The notes: generated by a model not told the origin, from the letters alone. Shown: positions 8,928 through 19,200, counted from the stretch's first letter. The stretch: 64,000 bases of DNA from Stenotrophomonas maltophilia (GCF_006970445.1 NZ_CP033877.1:3356750-3420749), one strand, 5' to 3'. Made by a program: numbers and translations.

Positions 8928-9390
8928 GGAGCAGCTCGGCGTCCAACACCATGCGGAAATACACCACGCGCTCGGTTTCCTCGAAACCACACGCACGATG
9001 CGCGGCATGCGCCTGTACGTCTTCCACGCGACTGTCAGACGCCAGCTCGCTGCAGCCGGCTGCGCGCGTCCACGCCTGCACTGCCGCCAGCAGAGCGCGG
9101 CCCACGGCGTGGCCCTGCCACGGCGGCTGCACGTACCAGCCTTCCAGGAAGCCGACCGGCGAAGACTCGGTGCCATTCACGTAGTCGTGGCGCAGGCGCA
9201 CTTCGGCGAACCCCACCGCTTCGCCACCGGCCAGACAGGCAAGGAATACCGCGCCTTCGGCATCGGCCAGCGACTCCGCCAGTTCCTCCAGCGGATCATC
9301 GGCATCGGGCCACAGGCCGAGACGCAACTGCGCCCACGCGGCCACGTCGGCCGGCGTGGCCTGGCGGATCGTGGGCACGCTGTCGATCAC
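8923..9390 (-). CDS. aac(6')-Iz: Aminoglycoside 6'-N-acetyltransferase, AAC(6')-Iz-like
   Basis: 155-aa GNAT acetyltransferase. The AAC(6')-I signature is strong: LRLGLWPD near residue 23, [20 protein letters not shown] in the middle, the acetyl-CoA loop GHAVGRALL, and [14 protein letters not shown] at the end. AAC(6')-Iz is the intrinsic chromosomal enzyme of S. maltophilia that acetylates aminoglycosides at the 6' amine; I recognise the family, but the allele cannot be confirmed without alignment. The start ATG at 9390 overlaps the pdxH stop by 4 nt, so it is co-translated with a vitamin B6 gene and probably constitutive. Its last codon and stop (CGG TAG) lie in a SMAG palindrome. Confidence 0.87.
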   Translation of the reverse strand: MIDSVPTIRQATPADVAAWAQLRLGLWPDADDPLEELAESLADAEGAVFLACLAGGEAVGFAEVRLRHDYVNGTESSPVGFLEGWYVQPPWQGHAVGRALLAAVQAWTRAAGCSELASDSRVEDVQAHAAHRACGFEETERVVYFRMVLDAELLR

Positions 9391-9986
9391 GGGTACAGCA
9401 GGCGCTTGCTCCAGCGCCCTTCGGCACCGGCCTCATAGCACCAGCGCTCGTGCAGGCGGAACTGCGCGCCATACCAGAACTCGATGCGGTCAGGCACCAC
9501 GCGCAGGCCGCTCCAGCCCTCCGGGCGCGGCACGTCCTTGCCCTCGAAGCGGGCTTCGACCTCGGCCACGCGCGCATCGAATTCCTCGCGCGTTGCCAGC
9601 GTCTTCGACTGCTGCGAGGCCCACGCGCCGATCTGGCTCATCCGCGGGCGGCTGGCGAAATAGGCGTCGGCCTCGGCATCGGCGACCTGCTCGACGCGAC
9701 CTTCGATGCGCACCTGGATGCCGGCCTCGCGCAGGCTGCGCCACAGGAACAGCAGCGCGGCCTGCGGATTGGCCTGCAGCTCCTGGCCCTTGTGGCTGTC
9801 CAGGTGGGTGTAGAACACGAAGCCGCGCTCATCGAACGCCTTCAGCAGCACGGTGCGTGCCGAGGGACGGCCCTGCGTATCAGCGGTGGCCACGGTCATC
9901 GCGTTCGGCTCGACCTCGCGGCTCTGTTTGGCCTCGTCGAACAGGCCGGCAAACGTGGACAGGGCTTCGGCGTACAGGTCGCTCAT
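9387..9986 (-). CDS. pdxH: PdxH, pyridoxamine/pyridoxine 5'-phosphate oxidase
   Basis: 199-aa FMN enzyme that makes pyridoxal 5'-phosphate from PNP or PMP. Family landmarks: [20 protein letters not shown] (FMN-binding split barrel), [35 protein letters not shown], and the C-terminal [12 protein letters not shown] ... LHERWCY ... WSKRLLYP that ends nearly all PdxH proteins. Length is slightly short of the E. coli form (218 aa) because the N-terminal tail is reduced, as in other xanthomonads. Start ATG 9986. Divergent from the kinase gene with only 40 bp between, and 4-nt overlap with the downstream acetyltransferase. Confidence 0.95.
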   Translation of the reverse strand: MSDLYAEALSTFAGLFDEAKQSREVEPNAMTVATADTQGRPSARTVLLKAFDERGFVFYTHLDSHKGQELQANPQAALLFLWRSLREAGIQVRIEGRVEQVADAEADAYFASRPRMSQIGAWASQQSKTLATREEFDARVAEVEARFEGKDVPRPEGWSGLRVVPDRIEFWYGAQFRLHERWCYEAGAEGRWSKRLLYP

Positions 9987-10026
9987 GATTGCGTTCTTCT
10001 CACACGGATTGGGCTATTGTGGCTGC

Positions 10027-10854
10027 ATGGCCGCTGCTGCGTATATGCCCCAGGTGAAAGGATTCCCCGAAACATTGGCCGAACAGGCGCTGGATGATGC
10101 GCTGGGCAGCGGCGCAGCGGTTCCAGTATTGGCGATCAGCGGCCTGCAGGGGAGCGGCAAATCGACGCTGGCCGCGCAGGTGGTGGCCCGCGCCCAGGCG
10201 CGCGGCCTGAACGCGGCCACGCTGTCGATCGATGACGTCTACCTCACCCGCGTGCAGCGACAGCGACTGGCCCGCCAGGTACATCCACTGTTGATCACCC
10301 GCGGCCCACCCGGCACCCACGACCTGCCGCTGGCCCATGCGGTATTGGACGCCGTGGCCGCGCGCCAGCCCTTCGCAATGCCGCGCTTCGACAAGCTGGC
10401 CGACGAACGCCTGCCCGAAGCGCAATGGCCGCGCCTGCAACAACCGCTGGACCTGCTGGTCTTCGAAGGCTGGTTCCTGGGCACGCCCGCCCAGGATGAC
10501 GACGCGCTGGACAGCCCGTTGAACGCACTGGAACGCGAAGCCGACGCCGATGGCCGCTGGCGGCGCTGGTGCAACCAGGCGCTGGCCCGTGACTACCCGG
10601 CGTTGTGGCAGCGCTGCGACCGCCTGTGGTTCCTGCAGCCGCCGGACTTCTCGGTGGTACCACGCTGGCGCTGGCAGCAGGAGCAGAACCTGCAGGCCGC
10701 GCAGCCGGGCCGGCATGGCATGAGCCGGCCACAGCTGGAGCGCTTCGTGCAGTACTACGAGCGGGTCAGTCGGCAGGCACTGCACACCCTACCCCCCCTT
10801 GCCGACCACGTGGTGATGCTGGACGGCCAGCGCCAGGTGCAGGACGTGCGCTGA
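10027..10854 (+). CDS. P-loop kinase, D-glycerate 3-kinase (GLYK)-like
   Basis: 275-aa kinase similar to plant D-glycerate 3-kinase and its bacterial/fungal relatives. Walker A is ISGLQGSGKSTLA near residues 38-50; DDVYLT, RGPPGTHDLPL, MPRFDKLADERLP, FEGWFLG and MSRPQLERFVQYYERV follow in the GLYK order. Likely role: glycerate phosphorylation feeding glycolysis or photorespiration-like salvage, but substrate is inferred from family only. ATG at 10027 is preferred because upstream codons run through the divergent promoter region; a TATTGT -10-like hexamer (10015-10020) would give a nearly leaderless mRNA. Confidence 0.8.
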   Translation: MAAAAYMPQVKGFPETLAEQALDDALGSGAAVPVLAISGLQGSGKSTLAAQVVARAQARGLNAATLSIDDVYLTRVQRQRLARQVHPLLITRGPPGTHDLPLAHAVLDAVAARQPFAMPRFDKLADERLPEAQWPRLQQPLDLLVFEGWFLGTPAQDDDALDSPLNALEREADADGRWRRWCNQALARDYPALWQRCDRLWFLQPPDFSVVPRWRWQQEQNLQAAQPGRHGMSRPQLERFVQYYERVSRQALHTLPPLADHVVMLDGQRQVQDVR

Positions 10855-10860
10855 GCGCGC

Positions 10861-11064
10861 TTACTCCACCAGGAAGGTCACCCGCAGGTTGACCCGCCAT
10901 TCGGTGATCTCGCCGTTGCCATTGGTGACGACCTTGGTCTCGTTCACCCAGGCGCCCTGGATGCCCTTGACCGTCTCGGAGACCTTCTTCAGCCCGGTGC
11001 GCACCGCGTCTTCCACGCTCTTCGGCGAGGAGGCGGTGATTTCGATGACCTTGGCGACCGTCAT
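10861..11064 (-). CDS. Dodecin, flavin-binding storage protein
   Basis: 67-aa dodecin, a small protein that assembles into a hollow dodecamer storing or shielding flavins. Visible hallmarks: MTVAKVIEITASSPKSVEDA, the long amphipathic helix VRTGLKKVSETVKGIQGAWV, and EWRVNLRVTFLVE with the conserved Trp that stacks on flavin. Start ATG 11064 gives the standard length. It converges on the kinase gene with a 6-nt gap and is divergent from aroK. Confidence 0.93.
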   Translation of the reverse strand: MTVAKVIEITASSPKSVEDAVRTGLKKVSETVKGIQGAWVNETKVVTNGNGEITEWRVNLRVTFLVE

Positions 11065-11162
11065 GGCCTGTACTCCAGCTGGCGCGGGAGACCCCGCAGG
11101 AACGCCTACCCTGACGTGAAGAACGTAAAGGCCGGGGCACGGAGGTGTTAGCATCAGAGGGC

Positions 11163-11705
11163 ATGAATCCTGCTCCGAACCTGATCCTGATCGGCCCGAT
11201 GGGCGCCGGCAAAACCTGCATCGGCCGCCGCCTGGCCGAGCGCTTCACGCTGGACTTCGTCGATGTCGACCAGGCCATCGTCGATGCCGCCGGCGCCAGC
11301 ATCCCGACCATCTTCGAGCACTCCGGGGAAGCCGGCTTCCGCAGCCATGAACGCGAGGCCCTGGCCCGTGTGCTGGAAGGCCGCGGCCAGCTGGTCTCCA
11401 CCGGCGGCGGCGCGGTGCTGGATCCGGATAACCGCGCCCTGATTGCCCAGCGCGGCTTCGTGGTCTACCTGCGGGTCAGCGTGGCCGCGCAGCTGGAACG
11501 CCTGGCCCGCGACAAGGGCCGGCCGTTGCTGCAGCGCCCGGACCGCGAGCAGGTGCTGCACGATCTGGCCGCACACCGCGACCCGCTTTACCGCGAGCTG
11601 GCCGACCTCACCCTCGATACCGACCCATACACCGCTGCCGACGCGACCGCCCATCTGGTGGTCAAGCTGGCCACGCAATGGCAGCGCCAGGACCTGACTG
11701 CATGA
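11163..11705 (+). CDS. aroK: AroK, shikimate kinase
   Basis: 180-aa kinase phosphorylating shikimate in aromatic amino acid synthesis. Walker [16 protein letters not shown] at residues ~10-24, the shikimate-binding FVDVDQAI region with the conserved Asp, [11 protein letters not shown], and the STGGGAVL motif. ATG at 11163 is chosen because it immediately precedes the first beta strand ([18 protein letters not shown]). A TAGCAT -10-like hexamer at 11149-11154 would leave almost no 5' leader. The stop overlaps the aroB start (ATGA). Confidence 0.94.
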   Translation: MNPAPNLILIGPMGAGKTCIGRRLAERFTLDFVDVDQAIVDAAGASIPTIFEHSGEAGFRSHEREALARVLEGRGQLVSTGGGAVLDPDNRALIAQRGFVVYLRVSVAAQLERLARDKGRPLLQRPDREQVLHDLAAHRDPLYRELADLTLDTDPYTAADATAHLVVKLATQWQRQDLTA

Positions 11706-12814
11706 CCTCCCCCGCCCTGCTGAAGGTCGCCGTTGGCGGCGACCGCCCCTACTCCATCACCATCGGCGCCGGTGCCCAGGCCGATGGCGCTGCACTGGCC
11801 TCGCACGTTCGCGGCCGCCACGTGCTGCTGCTCAGCGACAGCGAAGTGGCCCCACGCTATCTGGCGTCGATCAAGCAGACGCTGTTGGCTGCCCGCCCCG
11901 ACCTGATCGTCGGCGAGCACGTGCTGGCCGCCGGCGAAGCCTCCAAGACTCTGGCTGAATTCGGCCGCGCGATCGAAGCGCTGGCCGCGCTCGGCGCCAC
12001 CCGCGACGCCTGCGTGTTCGCCCTCGGCGGAGGCGTGGTCGGCGATCTCGCTGGTTTTGCCGCCGCCTGCTGGATGCGCGGCGTGGACTGCGTGCAGCTG
12101 CCGACCACCTTGTTGGCGATGGTCGATTCGTCAGTAGGCGGGAAGACCGCGGTCGACATTCCGGCCGGCAAGAACCTGGTCGGCGCGTTCCATCCGCCGC
12201 GCGCGGTCATCGCCGATACCCGCGTGCTGGCCACCCTGCCGCCGCGCGAGCTGCGTGCTGGCCTGGCCGAAGTGGTGAAGTACGGCGCGCTGGGCGATGC
12301 CGTGTTCTTCGAGTGGCTGCAGCAACATGCCGATGCGCTGCTGGCCGGCGAGGATGCAGTACTGGCCGAAGCCATCGCGCGCAGCTGCCGGCACAAGGCC
12401 GCCATCGTCGAGCGCGATCCGTTCGAGAAGGGCGAGCGTGCCCTGCTCAACCTCGGCCATACCTTCGGCCATGCCATCGAGACCGAACAGGGCTACTCGG
12501 CCCCGGGCCGCGATGCGCTGAACCATGGCGAGGCGGTGGCGGTGGGCATGGTGCTGGCGGCGACGCTGTCCACCGACCTGGGCCTGGCCGATGATGCCGA
12601 CCGCGCGCGCCTGCAGGCGCTGCTGGAACGCCTCGGCCTGCCGGTGGCGATCCCGGCCGGGCTGGACCCACAGGCCCTGCTCGGCCGCATGCGCCTGGAC
12701 AAGAAGAACGTGGCCGGCCGCCTGCGCCTGGTGCTGTGGCGGGGCATGGGCCGCGCCGAAGTGGTACCGGACGTGGATGAAGCGGCGGTGCTGAAGGTGC
12801 TGGGCGCGGGCTGA
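11702..12814 (+). CDS. aroB: AroB, 3-dehydroquinate synthase
   Basis: 370-aa NAD- and metal-dependent cyclase making 3-dehydroquinate from DAHP. Motifs: GEASKTL, the NAD-binding [36 protein letters not shown], metal ligand region FGHAIETEQ ([12 protein letters not shown]) and [13 protein letters not shown] 11702 overlaps the aroK stop by 4 nt, giving the common aroK-aroB operon. Length matches the family. Confidence 0.95.
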   Translation: MTSPALLKVAVGGDRPYSITIGAGAQADGAALASHVRGRHVLLLSDSEVAPRYLASIKQTLLAARPDLIVGEHVLAAGEASKTLAEFGRAIEALAALGATRDACVFALGGGVVGDLAGFAAACWMRGVDCVQLPTTLLAMVDSSVGGKTAVDIPAGKNLVGAFHPPRAVIADTRVLATLPPRELRAGLAEVVKYGALGDAVFFEWLQQHADALLAGEDAVLAEAIARSCRHKAAIVERDPFEKGERALLNLGHTFGHAIETEQGYSAPGRDALNHGEAVAVGMVLAATLSTDLGLADDADRARLQALLERLGLPVAIPAGLDPQALLGRMRLDKKNVAGRLRLVLWRGMGRAEVVPDVDEAAVLKVLGAG

Positions 12815-12830
12815 TCGTTTCCGTGGTCCA

Positions 12831-12894
12831 GTAGTGCCGGCCGCTGGCCGGCTGCTCCGCTCATGAAGTTGCCGGCCAGCGGCCGGCACGACCG
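12831..12894. repeat. SMAG dimer between aroB and the WGR-like gene
   Basis: GTAGTGCCGGCCGCTGGCCG at 12831 opens a GTAG-headed stem; a second inverted unit (GCCGGCCAGCGGCCGGCA) lies about 18 nt on. The pair can fold as two hairpins or one long one and may end aroKB transcription. Confidence 0.85.
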
Positions 12895-12923
12895 TGTTGC
12901 GGCCGGGGTCACCCTGGCCCCGC

Positions 12924-12929
12924 TACAAT
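12924..12929 (+). promoter_or_regulatory. -10 element of the WGR-like gene
   Basis: TACAAT ends 7 nt before the ATG at 12937, placing the expected transcript start at or next to the start codon. No convincing -35 is visible at the normal spacing. Confidence 0.45.
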
Positions 12930-12936
12930 CGGCGCC

Positions 12937-13176
12937 ATGCACGTCTACCTGCAACATCCCGACGCCGGTGCGCAGGCACCGCGCTTCCTGCGCCTGAGCC
13001 TGCTGCCGGACCTGTTCGGCGGCTGGGAACTGCTGCGCGAGAGCGGCCGCGTCGGTGCTCGCTCGCAGCTGCGGCGCGAGCTGTTCCTGCAGGCCGACGA
13101 AGCCCGCCACGCCTTCGAGAAGGCCCGCGATGCCGAACTGCATCGCGGCTTCCAGATCCTTTCGCACGGCGACTGA
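12937..13176 (+). CDS. Small WGR-domain-like protein
   Basis: 79-aa protein with the pattern of a WGR domain ([20 protein letters not shown] then a glycine and a long charged helix). WGR domains occur in PARPs and in short bacterial proteins of unknown role, where nucleic-acid binding is suspected. No other domain fits in this length. It starts at an ATG 8 nt after a TACAAT hexamer and ends 25 nt before hemE, with which it may be co-transcribed. Confidence 0.7.
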   Translation: MHVYLQHPDAGAQAPRFLRLSLLPDLFGGWELLRESGRVGARSQLRRELFLQADEARHAFEKARDAELHRGFQILSHGD

Positions 13177-13201
13177 CGCCGCTGCTCCTCTCGTCCAAGG
13201 A

Positions 13202-14284
13202 ATGCCCATCGTGACCAGCCCTCTCCGCAACGATCGCCTGCTGCGCGCCCTGCGCCGCGAACCGGTGGACTGCACCCCCGTCTGGCTGATGCGCCAGGCC
13301 GGCCGCTACCTGCCGGAATACCGCGCGACCCGGGCCAAGGCCGGCAGCTTCCTGGCCATGGCCAAGAATCCGGAGATCGCCTGCGAAGTCACCCTGCAGC
13401 CGCTGCGCCGGTTCCCGTTGGATGCGGCCATCCTGTTCTCGGACATCCTCACCATTCCTGATGCGATGGGCCTGGAGCTGTACTTCGTCGAAGGCGAAGG
13501 TCCCAAGTTCCGCCACCCGGTACGCGATGAAGCGGCCATCGCCAAGCTGGCGGTGCCGGACATGGAACAGGAACTGGGCTACGTGATGGACGCGGTGCGC
13601 CTGATCCGCCGCGAACTGGACGGCCAGGTACCGCTGATCGGCTTCTCCGGCAGCCCCTGGACGCTCGCGTGCTACATGGTGGAAGGCGGCGGCAGCAAGG
13701 ATTTCGCGCGCATCAAGGCGATGGCGCTGAACCATCCGCAGGCCCTGCACCGCCTGCTGGAGGTCACCACCGACGCGGTGATCGCCTACCTCGGCGCGCA
13801 ACGCGCGGCCGGTGCACAGGCACTGCAGGTGTTCGACACCTGGGGTGGCGTGCTGTCGCCGGCGATGTATCGCGAATTCTCGCTGCGTTACCTGCAGCGG
13901 ATCGCGCAGGGCCTGGACCGTGGCGAAGGCAGCGAGCGCACGCCGCTGATCCTGTTCGGCAAGGGCACCGGCCTGCACCTGGAAGCACTGTCGCAGACCG
14001 GCGCTGATGCACTCGGCCTGGACTGGACGCTGGACCTGGACGAAGCGATGCGCCGTACCGGTGGCCGCGTCGCCCTGCAGGGCAACCTCGACCCGACCAC
14101 GCTGTACGCCTCGCCGGATGCAATCGCCGCAGCCGCCGCGCGCGTGCTCGACACCTATGCCGCCGGCAACGGCGGCTCGCGCGAGGGCCATGTATTCAAC
14201 CTCGGCCATGGCATGTCGCCGGACATGGACCCGGCGCATGTACAGGTCCTGGTCGACGCGGTGCACGCGCACAGCCGACGCTGA
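13202..14284 (+). CDS. hemE: HemE, uroporphyrinogen decarboxylase
   Basis: 360-aa haem-pathway enzyme that removes four carboxylates from uroporphyrinogen III. The N-terminal family signature [16 protein letters not shown] and the second signature [17 protein letters not shown] are both present, with the catalytic Asp in FSDILTIPD and the C-terminal [16 protein letters not shown] 13202 is placed 9 nt before an alternative GTG (13211); either keeps the family fold intact. Upstream in-frame codons belong to the WGR-like gene region. Confidence 0.95.
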   Translation: MPIVTSPLRNDRLLRALRREPVDCTPVWLMRQAGRYLPEYRATRAKAGSFLAMAKNPEIACEVTLQPLRRFPLDAAILFSDILTIPDAMGLELYFVEGEGPKFRHPVRDEAAIAKLAVPDMEQELGYVMDAVRLIRRELDGQVPLIGFSGSPWTLACYMVEGGGSKDFARIKAMALNHPQALHRLLEVTTDAVIAYLGAQRAAGAQALQVFDTWGGVLSPAMYREFSLRYLQRIAQGLDRGEGSERTPLILFGKGTGLHLEALSQTGADALGLDWTLDLDEAMRRTGGRVALQGNLDPTTLYASPDAIAAAAARVLDTYAAGNGGSREGHVFNLGHGMSPDMDPAHVQVLVDAVHAHSRR

Positions 14285-14299
14285 GCATTCCGCATGCCA

Positions 14300-14327
14300 T
14301 CACGGCGCGATGTTGATCGCGCCGTGA
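14300..14327. terminator. Strong hairpin after hemE
   Basis: TCACGGCGCGAT, loop GTTG, and its exact reverse complement form a 12-bp perfect stem 15 nt after hemE. There is no U-run on either strand, so it would be a U-less terminator or an mRNA 3'-end stabiliser. Confidence 0.5.
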
Positions 14328-14343
14328 CCCGCAGTGCGCGATC

Positions 14344-15786
14344 ATGGCAGCCCCCACGCTGCACCGGCCACACCCCATGTCCACATCGCCATCGACCTAC
14401 AACCGCCAGCGTCCCCTGCTGTGGCTGGTGTCCCTGGCGATCTTCATGCAGATGCTGGACTCGACCATCGTCAACACGGCGTTGCCGGCGATGGCGGCCA
14501 GCCTGGGCGAGAGCCCCCTGCAGATGCAGTCGGTGGTGTTCAGCTACGCGCTGGCGGTCGCCACCTTCATTCCCGCCTCGGGCTGGATCGCCGACCGCTA
14601 CGGCACCCGGCGCACCTTCCTGGTGGCGATCATCCTGTTCACCCTCGGCTCGCTGGCCTGCGCGCTGGCCCAGCACCTGCACCAGCTGGTCGGCGCGCGC
14701 GTGCTGCAGGGCATCGGCGGTGCAATGCTGCTGCCGGTCGGCCGGCTGGCGGTGATGCGTTCGGTGCCGCGCGAGGATTTCCTGCGCGCGATGAGCTTCA
14801 TCGCCATCCCCGCGCTGGTCGGCCCGCTGATCGGCCCGACGCTGGGCGGCTGGCTGGTCGAGATCGCCTCATGGCACTGGGTGTTCCTGATCAACCTGCC
14901 GATCGGCGTGATCGGTTTCATCGCCGCGATGAAGATCATGCCCGACCACTACGCCAGCCATCGCACCCGTTTCGACCTGCGTGGCTACATCATGCTGGCC
15001 TTCGCGATGGTGGTGCTGTCGCTGGCCTTGGACGGCATCTCCGGGCTCGGCACCCCGCACGCGCTGGTGATGCTGATGACGGTCGCGGGCCTGGCTGCGC
15101 TGGTCGGTTACTGGCTGCACGCCGCCAACTCCACCGCGCCTCTGTTCTCGCTGGCCCTGTTCCGCGTGCCCAGTTACCGCATCGGCATTCTCGGCAACCT
15201 GTTCTCGCGCATCGGCAGCAGCGCCATGCCCATGCTGATCCCGCTGCTGTTGCAGGTCGGCCTCGGCCTGGGCCCGATGAACGCCGGCCTGATGATGGTG
15301 CCGGTGGCAGCCGCCGGCATGGTGTCGAAGAAGCTGGCGGTGAAGCTGGTCGAACGCTACGGCTACCGCCGCGTGCTGATGACCAACACCGTGCTGGTCG
15401 GCCTGGCAATGGCCAGCTTCATCCTGATGACGCCCGGCCAGCACCTGGCCTGGCGCCTGGTACAGCTGGCGTTCTTCGGTGCGGTCAATTCGCTGCAGTT
15501 CACCGTGATGAACACCGTGACCCTGCGCGATCTGGACCGCGAATTCGCCAGTTCCGGCAACAGCCTGCTGTCGATGGTGATGATGCTGGCCGCCGGTTTC
15601 GGCGCCGCGGCCGCCGGCAGCCTGCTGGCCGCGTTCGGCACCCACCTGGACAGCACCGACGCCACCGCGGCGTTGCATGCCACGTTCCTGTGCGTGGGTG
15701 CGATCACGCTGACCTCGACGATGATCTTCTGGCAGCTGCCCGACACCAAGCCCGAACCGCGGCAGGTCGAGCACGTTGCGGAATGA
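14344..15786 (+). CDS. MFS multidrug exporter, MdtD-like (DHA2 family)
   Basis: Up to 480 aa (469 if translation begins at the ATG 14377). Inner-membrane proton antiporter; closest in character to E. coli MdtD. The DHA2 motif LDSTIVNTALPAMAASLGES near the N-terminus, SGWIADRYGTRRTFL (MFS motif A), GARVLQGIGGAMLLPVGRL and GPLIGPTLGGWLVE are clear, with about 14 hydrophobic segments. E. coli mdtD sits with mdtABC; here it stands alone after hemE, so substrate is unknown and drug export is inference from family. The gene ends 2 nt before the palindromic island at 15789. Confidence 0.85.
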   Translation: MAAPTLHRPHPMSTSPSTYNRQRPLLWLVSLAIFMQMLDSTIVNTALPAMAASLGESPLQMQSVVFSYALAVATFIPASGWIADRYGTRRTFLVAIILFTLGSLACALAQHLHQLVGARVLQGIGGAMLLPVGRLAVMRSVPREDFLRAMSFIAIPALVGPLIGPTLGGWLVEIASWHWVFLINLPIGVIGFIAAMKIMPDHYASHRTRFDLRGYIMLAFAMVVLSLALDGISGLGTPHALVMLMTVAGLAALVGYWLHAANSTAPLFSLALFRVPSYRIGILGNLFSRIGSSAMPMLIPLLLQVGLGLGPMNAGLMMVPVAAAGMVSKKLAVKLVERYGYRRVLMTNTVLVGLAMASFILMTPGQHLAWRLVQLAFFGAVNSLQFTVMNTVTLRDLDREFASSGNSLLSMVMMLAAGFGAAAAGSLLAAFGTHLDSTDATAALHATFLCVGAITLTSTMIFWQLPDTKPEPRQVEHVAE

Positions 15787-15876
15787 GGGGTTCGGCAGGG
15801 CCTGCGGCCCTGCACCCGCAGAGGCCGAAGCCGAAGCAACAGCAACAGCAACAGCGAGCATTCCGTGGGTTGGCGA

Positions 15877-15968
15877 GGCGGTGTCGCAGCGCGGGGACGC
15901 CGCAAGTACGTCCCTGTAGGCTTGGCAGCCGCATCCATGCGGCTGACACCCCGCACTGCGACACCACC
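15877..15968 (+). repeat. 52-nt-core hairpin element, copy A
   Basis: Outer arms 15877-15896 and 15949-15968 (20 bp, 2 mismatches) enclose a 52-nt core: ACGCCGCAAGTACGTCCC, then TGTAGGCTTGG, an inner stem AGCCGCAT/ATGCGGCT and ACA. The core holds GTAG ahead of a palindrome, as REP/SMAG elements do. Confidence 0.85.
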
Positions 15969-16082
15969 CCACCTCTGACAGATGGTCGCTGCTGTTGGTG
16001 GGTGTCGACCTTGGTCGACACATCTGTCAGATATCGAAATACATCTGGGGTCAGATCCGACAGATCGCGGAAAACTGTCGAA

Positions 16083-16184
16083 GGCGGGGTGGGTCCGGTT
16101 GCGGGAGTGTCCGCGGCATGGATGCCGCGGCCAAGCCCCCATGGATGGGTTTACGGCGTCTCCCGCAACCGGATCCACCCCGCC
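16083..16184 (-). repeat. 52-nt-core hairpin element, copy B (inverted, core partly diverged)
   Basis: Arms 16083-16107 and 16160-16184 are 25 bp with one mismatch. Read on the minus strand the 52-nt core keeps ACGCCGTAAA, GGCTTGG and the CCGCGGCATCCATGCCGCGG stem-loop, but the middle block with GTAG is replaced by CCCATCCATGGGGG. Confidence 0.82.
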
Positions 16185-16267
16185 ATCCCACAGGAAGCCA
16201 GCTTTTGCTTCGGCTGTTGCTGTTGCTCCGGCTTGCAGCAGGTGCAGGGCCGCAGGCCCTGCCGAAC

Positions 16268-19200
16268 CTACCTTCCCATCACCCTGGCAATCGCTTCCAC
16301 CAGCAGCTCGCCGGTCACCGGCTTGCGCAGGAAACCGCCGATGCCGGCCGCTTCCACCTGCTGCTGCAGGTCCGGATCGGTGCGTGCGGTCACCGCCAGC
16401 AACGGCAGCATGTAGCCCTGGTTGCGCAGGTGCTGGGCCAGTTCGAAGCCGCTCAGGCCCGGCAGGTCCAGATCCAGCAGGCCAACGTCGAAATCGCCGG
16501 CACTGATCTCGCGCAGCGCCGCCAGCGCGTGGCCCGCATGCACCACCTCGTGGCCGCGTGCGCTCAACAGCCCCCGCACCACATCGGCCACGGTGGCATC
16601 GTCCTCGACCAGAAGCACCCGCAGCGGTGGCATGTTCGCGGCTTCATCGCGATGCCCCTCGGCGGACGCCTCGGCATCGCTGTCCACAACCAGCGGCAAC
16701 GGCAGGGTCACGCCGAAACAGGTACCCCGGCCCAGCTGGCTCTCCACCTGGATCCGCCCCTGCATCGCATGCGCCAACTCGCGGCAGATCGCCAGGCCGA
16801 GGCCACTGCCACCGTACTGCGCTGCCGTACGTGCACCATCGGCCTGCTCGAAGCGGCGGAACAGGCGCTGCTGTTGTTCCTGGCTGATGCCCGGGCCGGT
16901 ATCGCGCACTTCGAAGTGCAGCGCGCGCAGTTCGCCATCGCAGCGCGCGTGCAGCGTGATGGTGCCGCGGCTGGTGAACTTCACTGCGTTCGACAGCAGG
17001 TTGAGCAGGATCTGCCGCACGCGCATGGCATCACCGGTCGCCTGCAGACCCGCTGGCAGCTGGTTGTCGAGGGTGAAGCGCAGGCCCTTCTGTGCGGCCA
17101 GCGGGCCCATCAGCGCCGCCAGATCCTGCAACAGGCCATTCAACGCAAACGCCTGCGACTGCAGTTCCAGGCGCCCGGACTCGATCCGCGCCAGGTCCAG
17201 CGCATCGTTGACCAGGTGCAGCAGATGCTCGCCTGCATGCCGGATCGACTGCGTGTAGCCGCGTTGCTGCGGGTCCAGCGGCGAGGCCAGCAGCAGCTCG
17301 CTCATGCCCAGAACGCCGGTCATCGGCGTGCGGATCTCATGGCCAAGGTTGGCCAGGAAGCGGGTCTTGGCCGCCGACGCCTGCTCGGCCAGTTCCTGCT
17401 TGTGCAGCGCCAGCTGGTAGGCGTGGCGCCGCTGCAGGCGGCGCCGGTACAGCCAGGCGAACCAGCTGGTCAGCAGCAATCCGACCGATGCCAGCACCAG
17501 CAGGCCGGACAGGCTGCGCCACCACGGCGGCTGCACGCGGAACTCCAGGCTCTGCACACGCGACCAGACATGGTCGGCCGAACGTGCCTGCACCTCCAGC
17601 CGGTAGCTGCCCGGCGCCAGGCGCGAGAACAGGCGCTCACCGGCTGGGCCGACTTCGACCCAATCCGGGTCGTAGCCGGCCAGGCGGTAACGGTACGTAT
17701 TGGATGCCGAGTCGGCGAAGGACAGCAATCGCGCCACGATGCGCAGGTCGCGGTCGCCATCGGCGATCTGCAGCGGCGCATCGTGGGTCATGTCCAGCAC
17801 CTGCTCGTTGCGGCGCACTTCCACCCGCTCGATCACCAGCGGGGCGCGACGTACCGAAGGACGCACCAGCTCCGGGTCGAACACCACCGCGCCCGCCGCC
17901 GTTCCGGCCACCAGGTGGCCGTCGGCCGCCGCAATCAAGGTGTGCTCGCGGAATTCCTGGCTCGGCAGGCCATCGTGCACGCCATACAGGCGCACGCTCT
18001 GCCCATCGGCACTGACACGTACCAGGCCGCGTGCGCTGGTCGCCCAGGCCACACCCTGTGCATCCACCACCAGGCCGGAGGCGGAGATCGCCGGATAGCC
18101 CTGCTCGGCACCAACCACCGCCTGCCGTTCCAGGCGCCCCTGGCTCCAGCGGTAACGCGACAGGCGACCGTCCTCGGACAACCAGACCTGGCCGTCGCGG
18201 CCCACATGCAACGCATGGATCGCGGTTGCCGGCGCACCCGGCACCGGCTGGAAGCGCTCGCTTTCCGGCAGCCACTGCAGCAGGCCACGACTACTGGCCA
18301 GCCAGATGTGGTCCTGCGGACCGCATTCCACATCGAGGTTGAGCTGGCCCTGCTGCAGTCCGCGCTGGCCATTGTCCAGCTGGCGCCGCAGGTGTCCGTC
18401 GAGGTCGCGTTGCTGCAGGCCTGCGGGCAGCATCAACCAGAGGCTGTCGCCGTCGCAGGTCATCATCGCTTCGACGACCCCTTCCATCGCCGCATCGGCA
18501 CCGGCATCACGGCCCCAACGACGCAGTTCGCGCCGTTGCGGGTCGTAGCGCACCAGCGCATCGGTCGATCCAATCCAGACCTGGCCACGCCGGTCCTCAC
18601 GCACCGAGGTCAGCCAGTGCATGCCGTTGACCCAGGTGCGGTGCTGCTCGATCCTGCCTGTCTTCGGATCGAAGCGGTCCAGCGCGCCGTGGCTGCCCAC
18701 GGTCCAGACGCCGCCATTGCTGGAGGGGCTGGTACCCAGCACGAGCGCATTGCGCAGCGAGCTGGGGTCGTCCTCAAGCCGCGACAGCACCGAGAACTGC
18801 CACCAGCGTGGCAGCAGGTGCCACAGCCCGGCATTGGTGCTGGCCAGCCAGATGCCGCCTTCGCGGTCCTCATAGGCACCGGTCCAGTTCGGCCGCACCG
18901 GACCGCGCGCGATCGCGCTGTACAGCGGCACGGTCTGGAACTGGCCGTCGACCGCGCGCCCCAGCCCGGTCCGCGTATCCAGCCAATGCCCGCCCTGCTC
19001 GTCGCGCAGCATCATGCCCAGCACCTGTTCACCTGGCGGCAGCTTCCACGGCGGCGCCTCGAAGCGGCCATCCGGGCGGCGCACGGTGGCCCCGGCCATC
19101 GTGCTGATCCACAGGCTGCCATCCGGTTCGGCGGTCAACCCGTTGATCAGCAGGCTGGGGATGATGTCCGTACCGACACGTTCGAAGTCGGTCCCGGTCC

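Larger units (their letters stand above)
15789..16268. repeat. Nested palindromic island 1 between convergent mdtD-like and HK1 genes
   Basis: The whole 480-bp gap is concentrically palindromic. The ends are a perfect 28-bp inverted repeat (15789-15816 and 16241-16268), itself a hairpin around GCAGGGCC-TGC-GGCCCTGC. Inside come purine-rich CAACAG repeats on the left and their mirror on the right, then hairpin element A (15877-15968) and inverted element B (16083-16184). The centre holds GTCGACCTTGGTCGAC nested in CTGACAGATG ... CATCTGTCAG. No gene is seen here. The right end overlaps the HK1 stop codon. Confidence 0.85.

Noticed and set aside
15789..16268. Island 1 as an insertion sequence
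   Set aside because: It has terminal inverted repeats but no transposase-like frame and no visible target duplication; the interior is itself palindromic.
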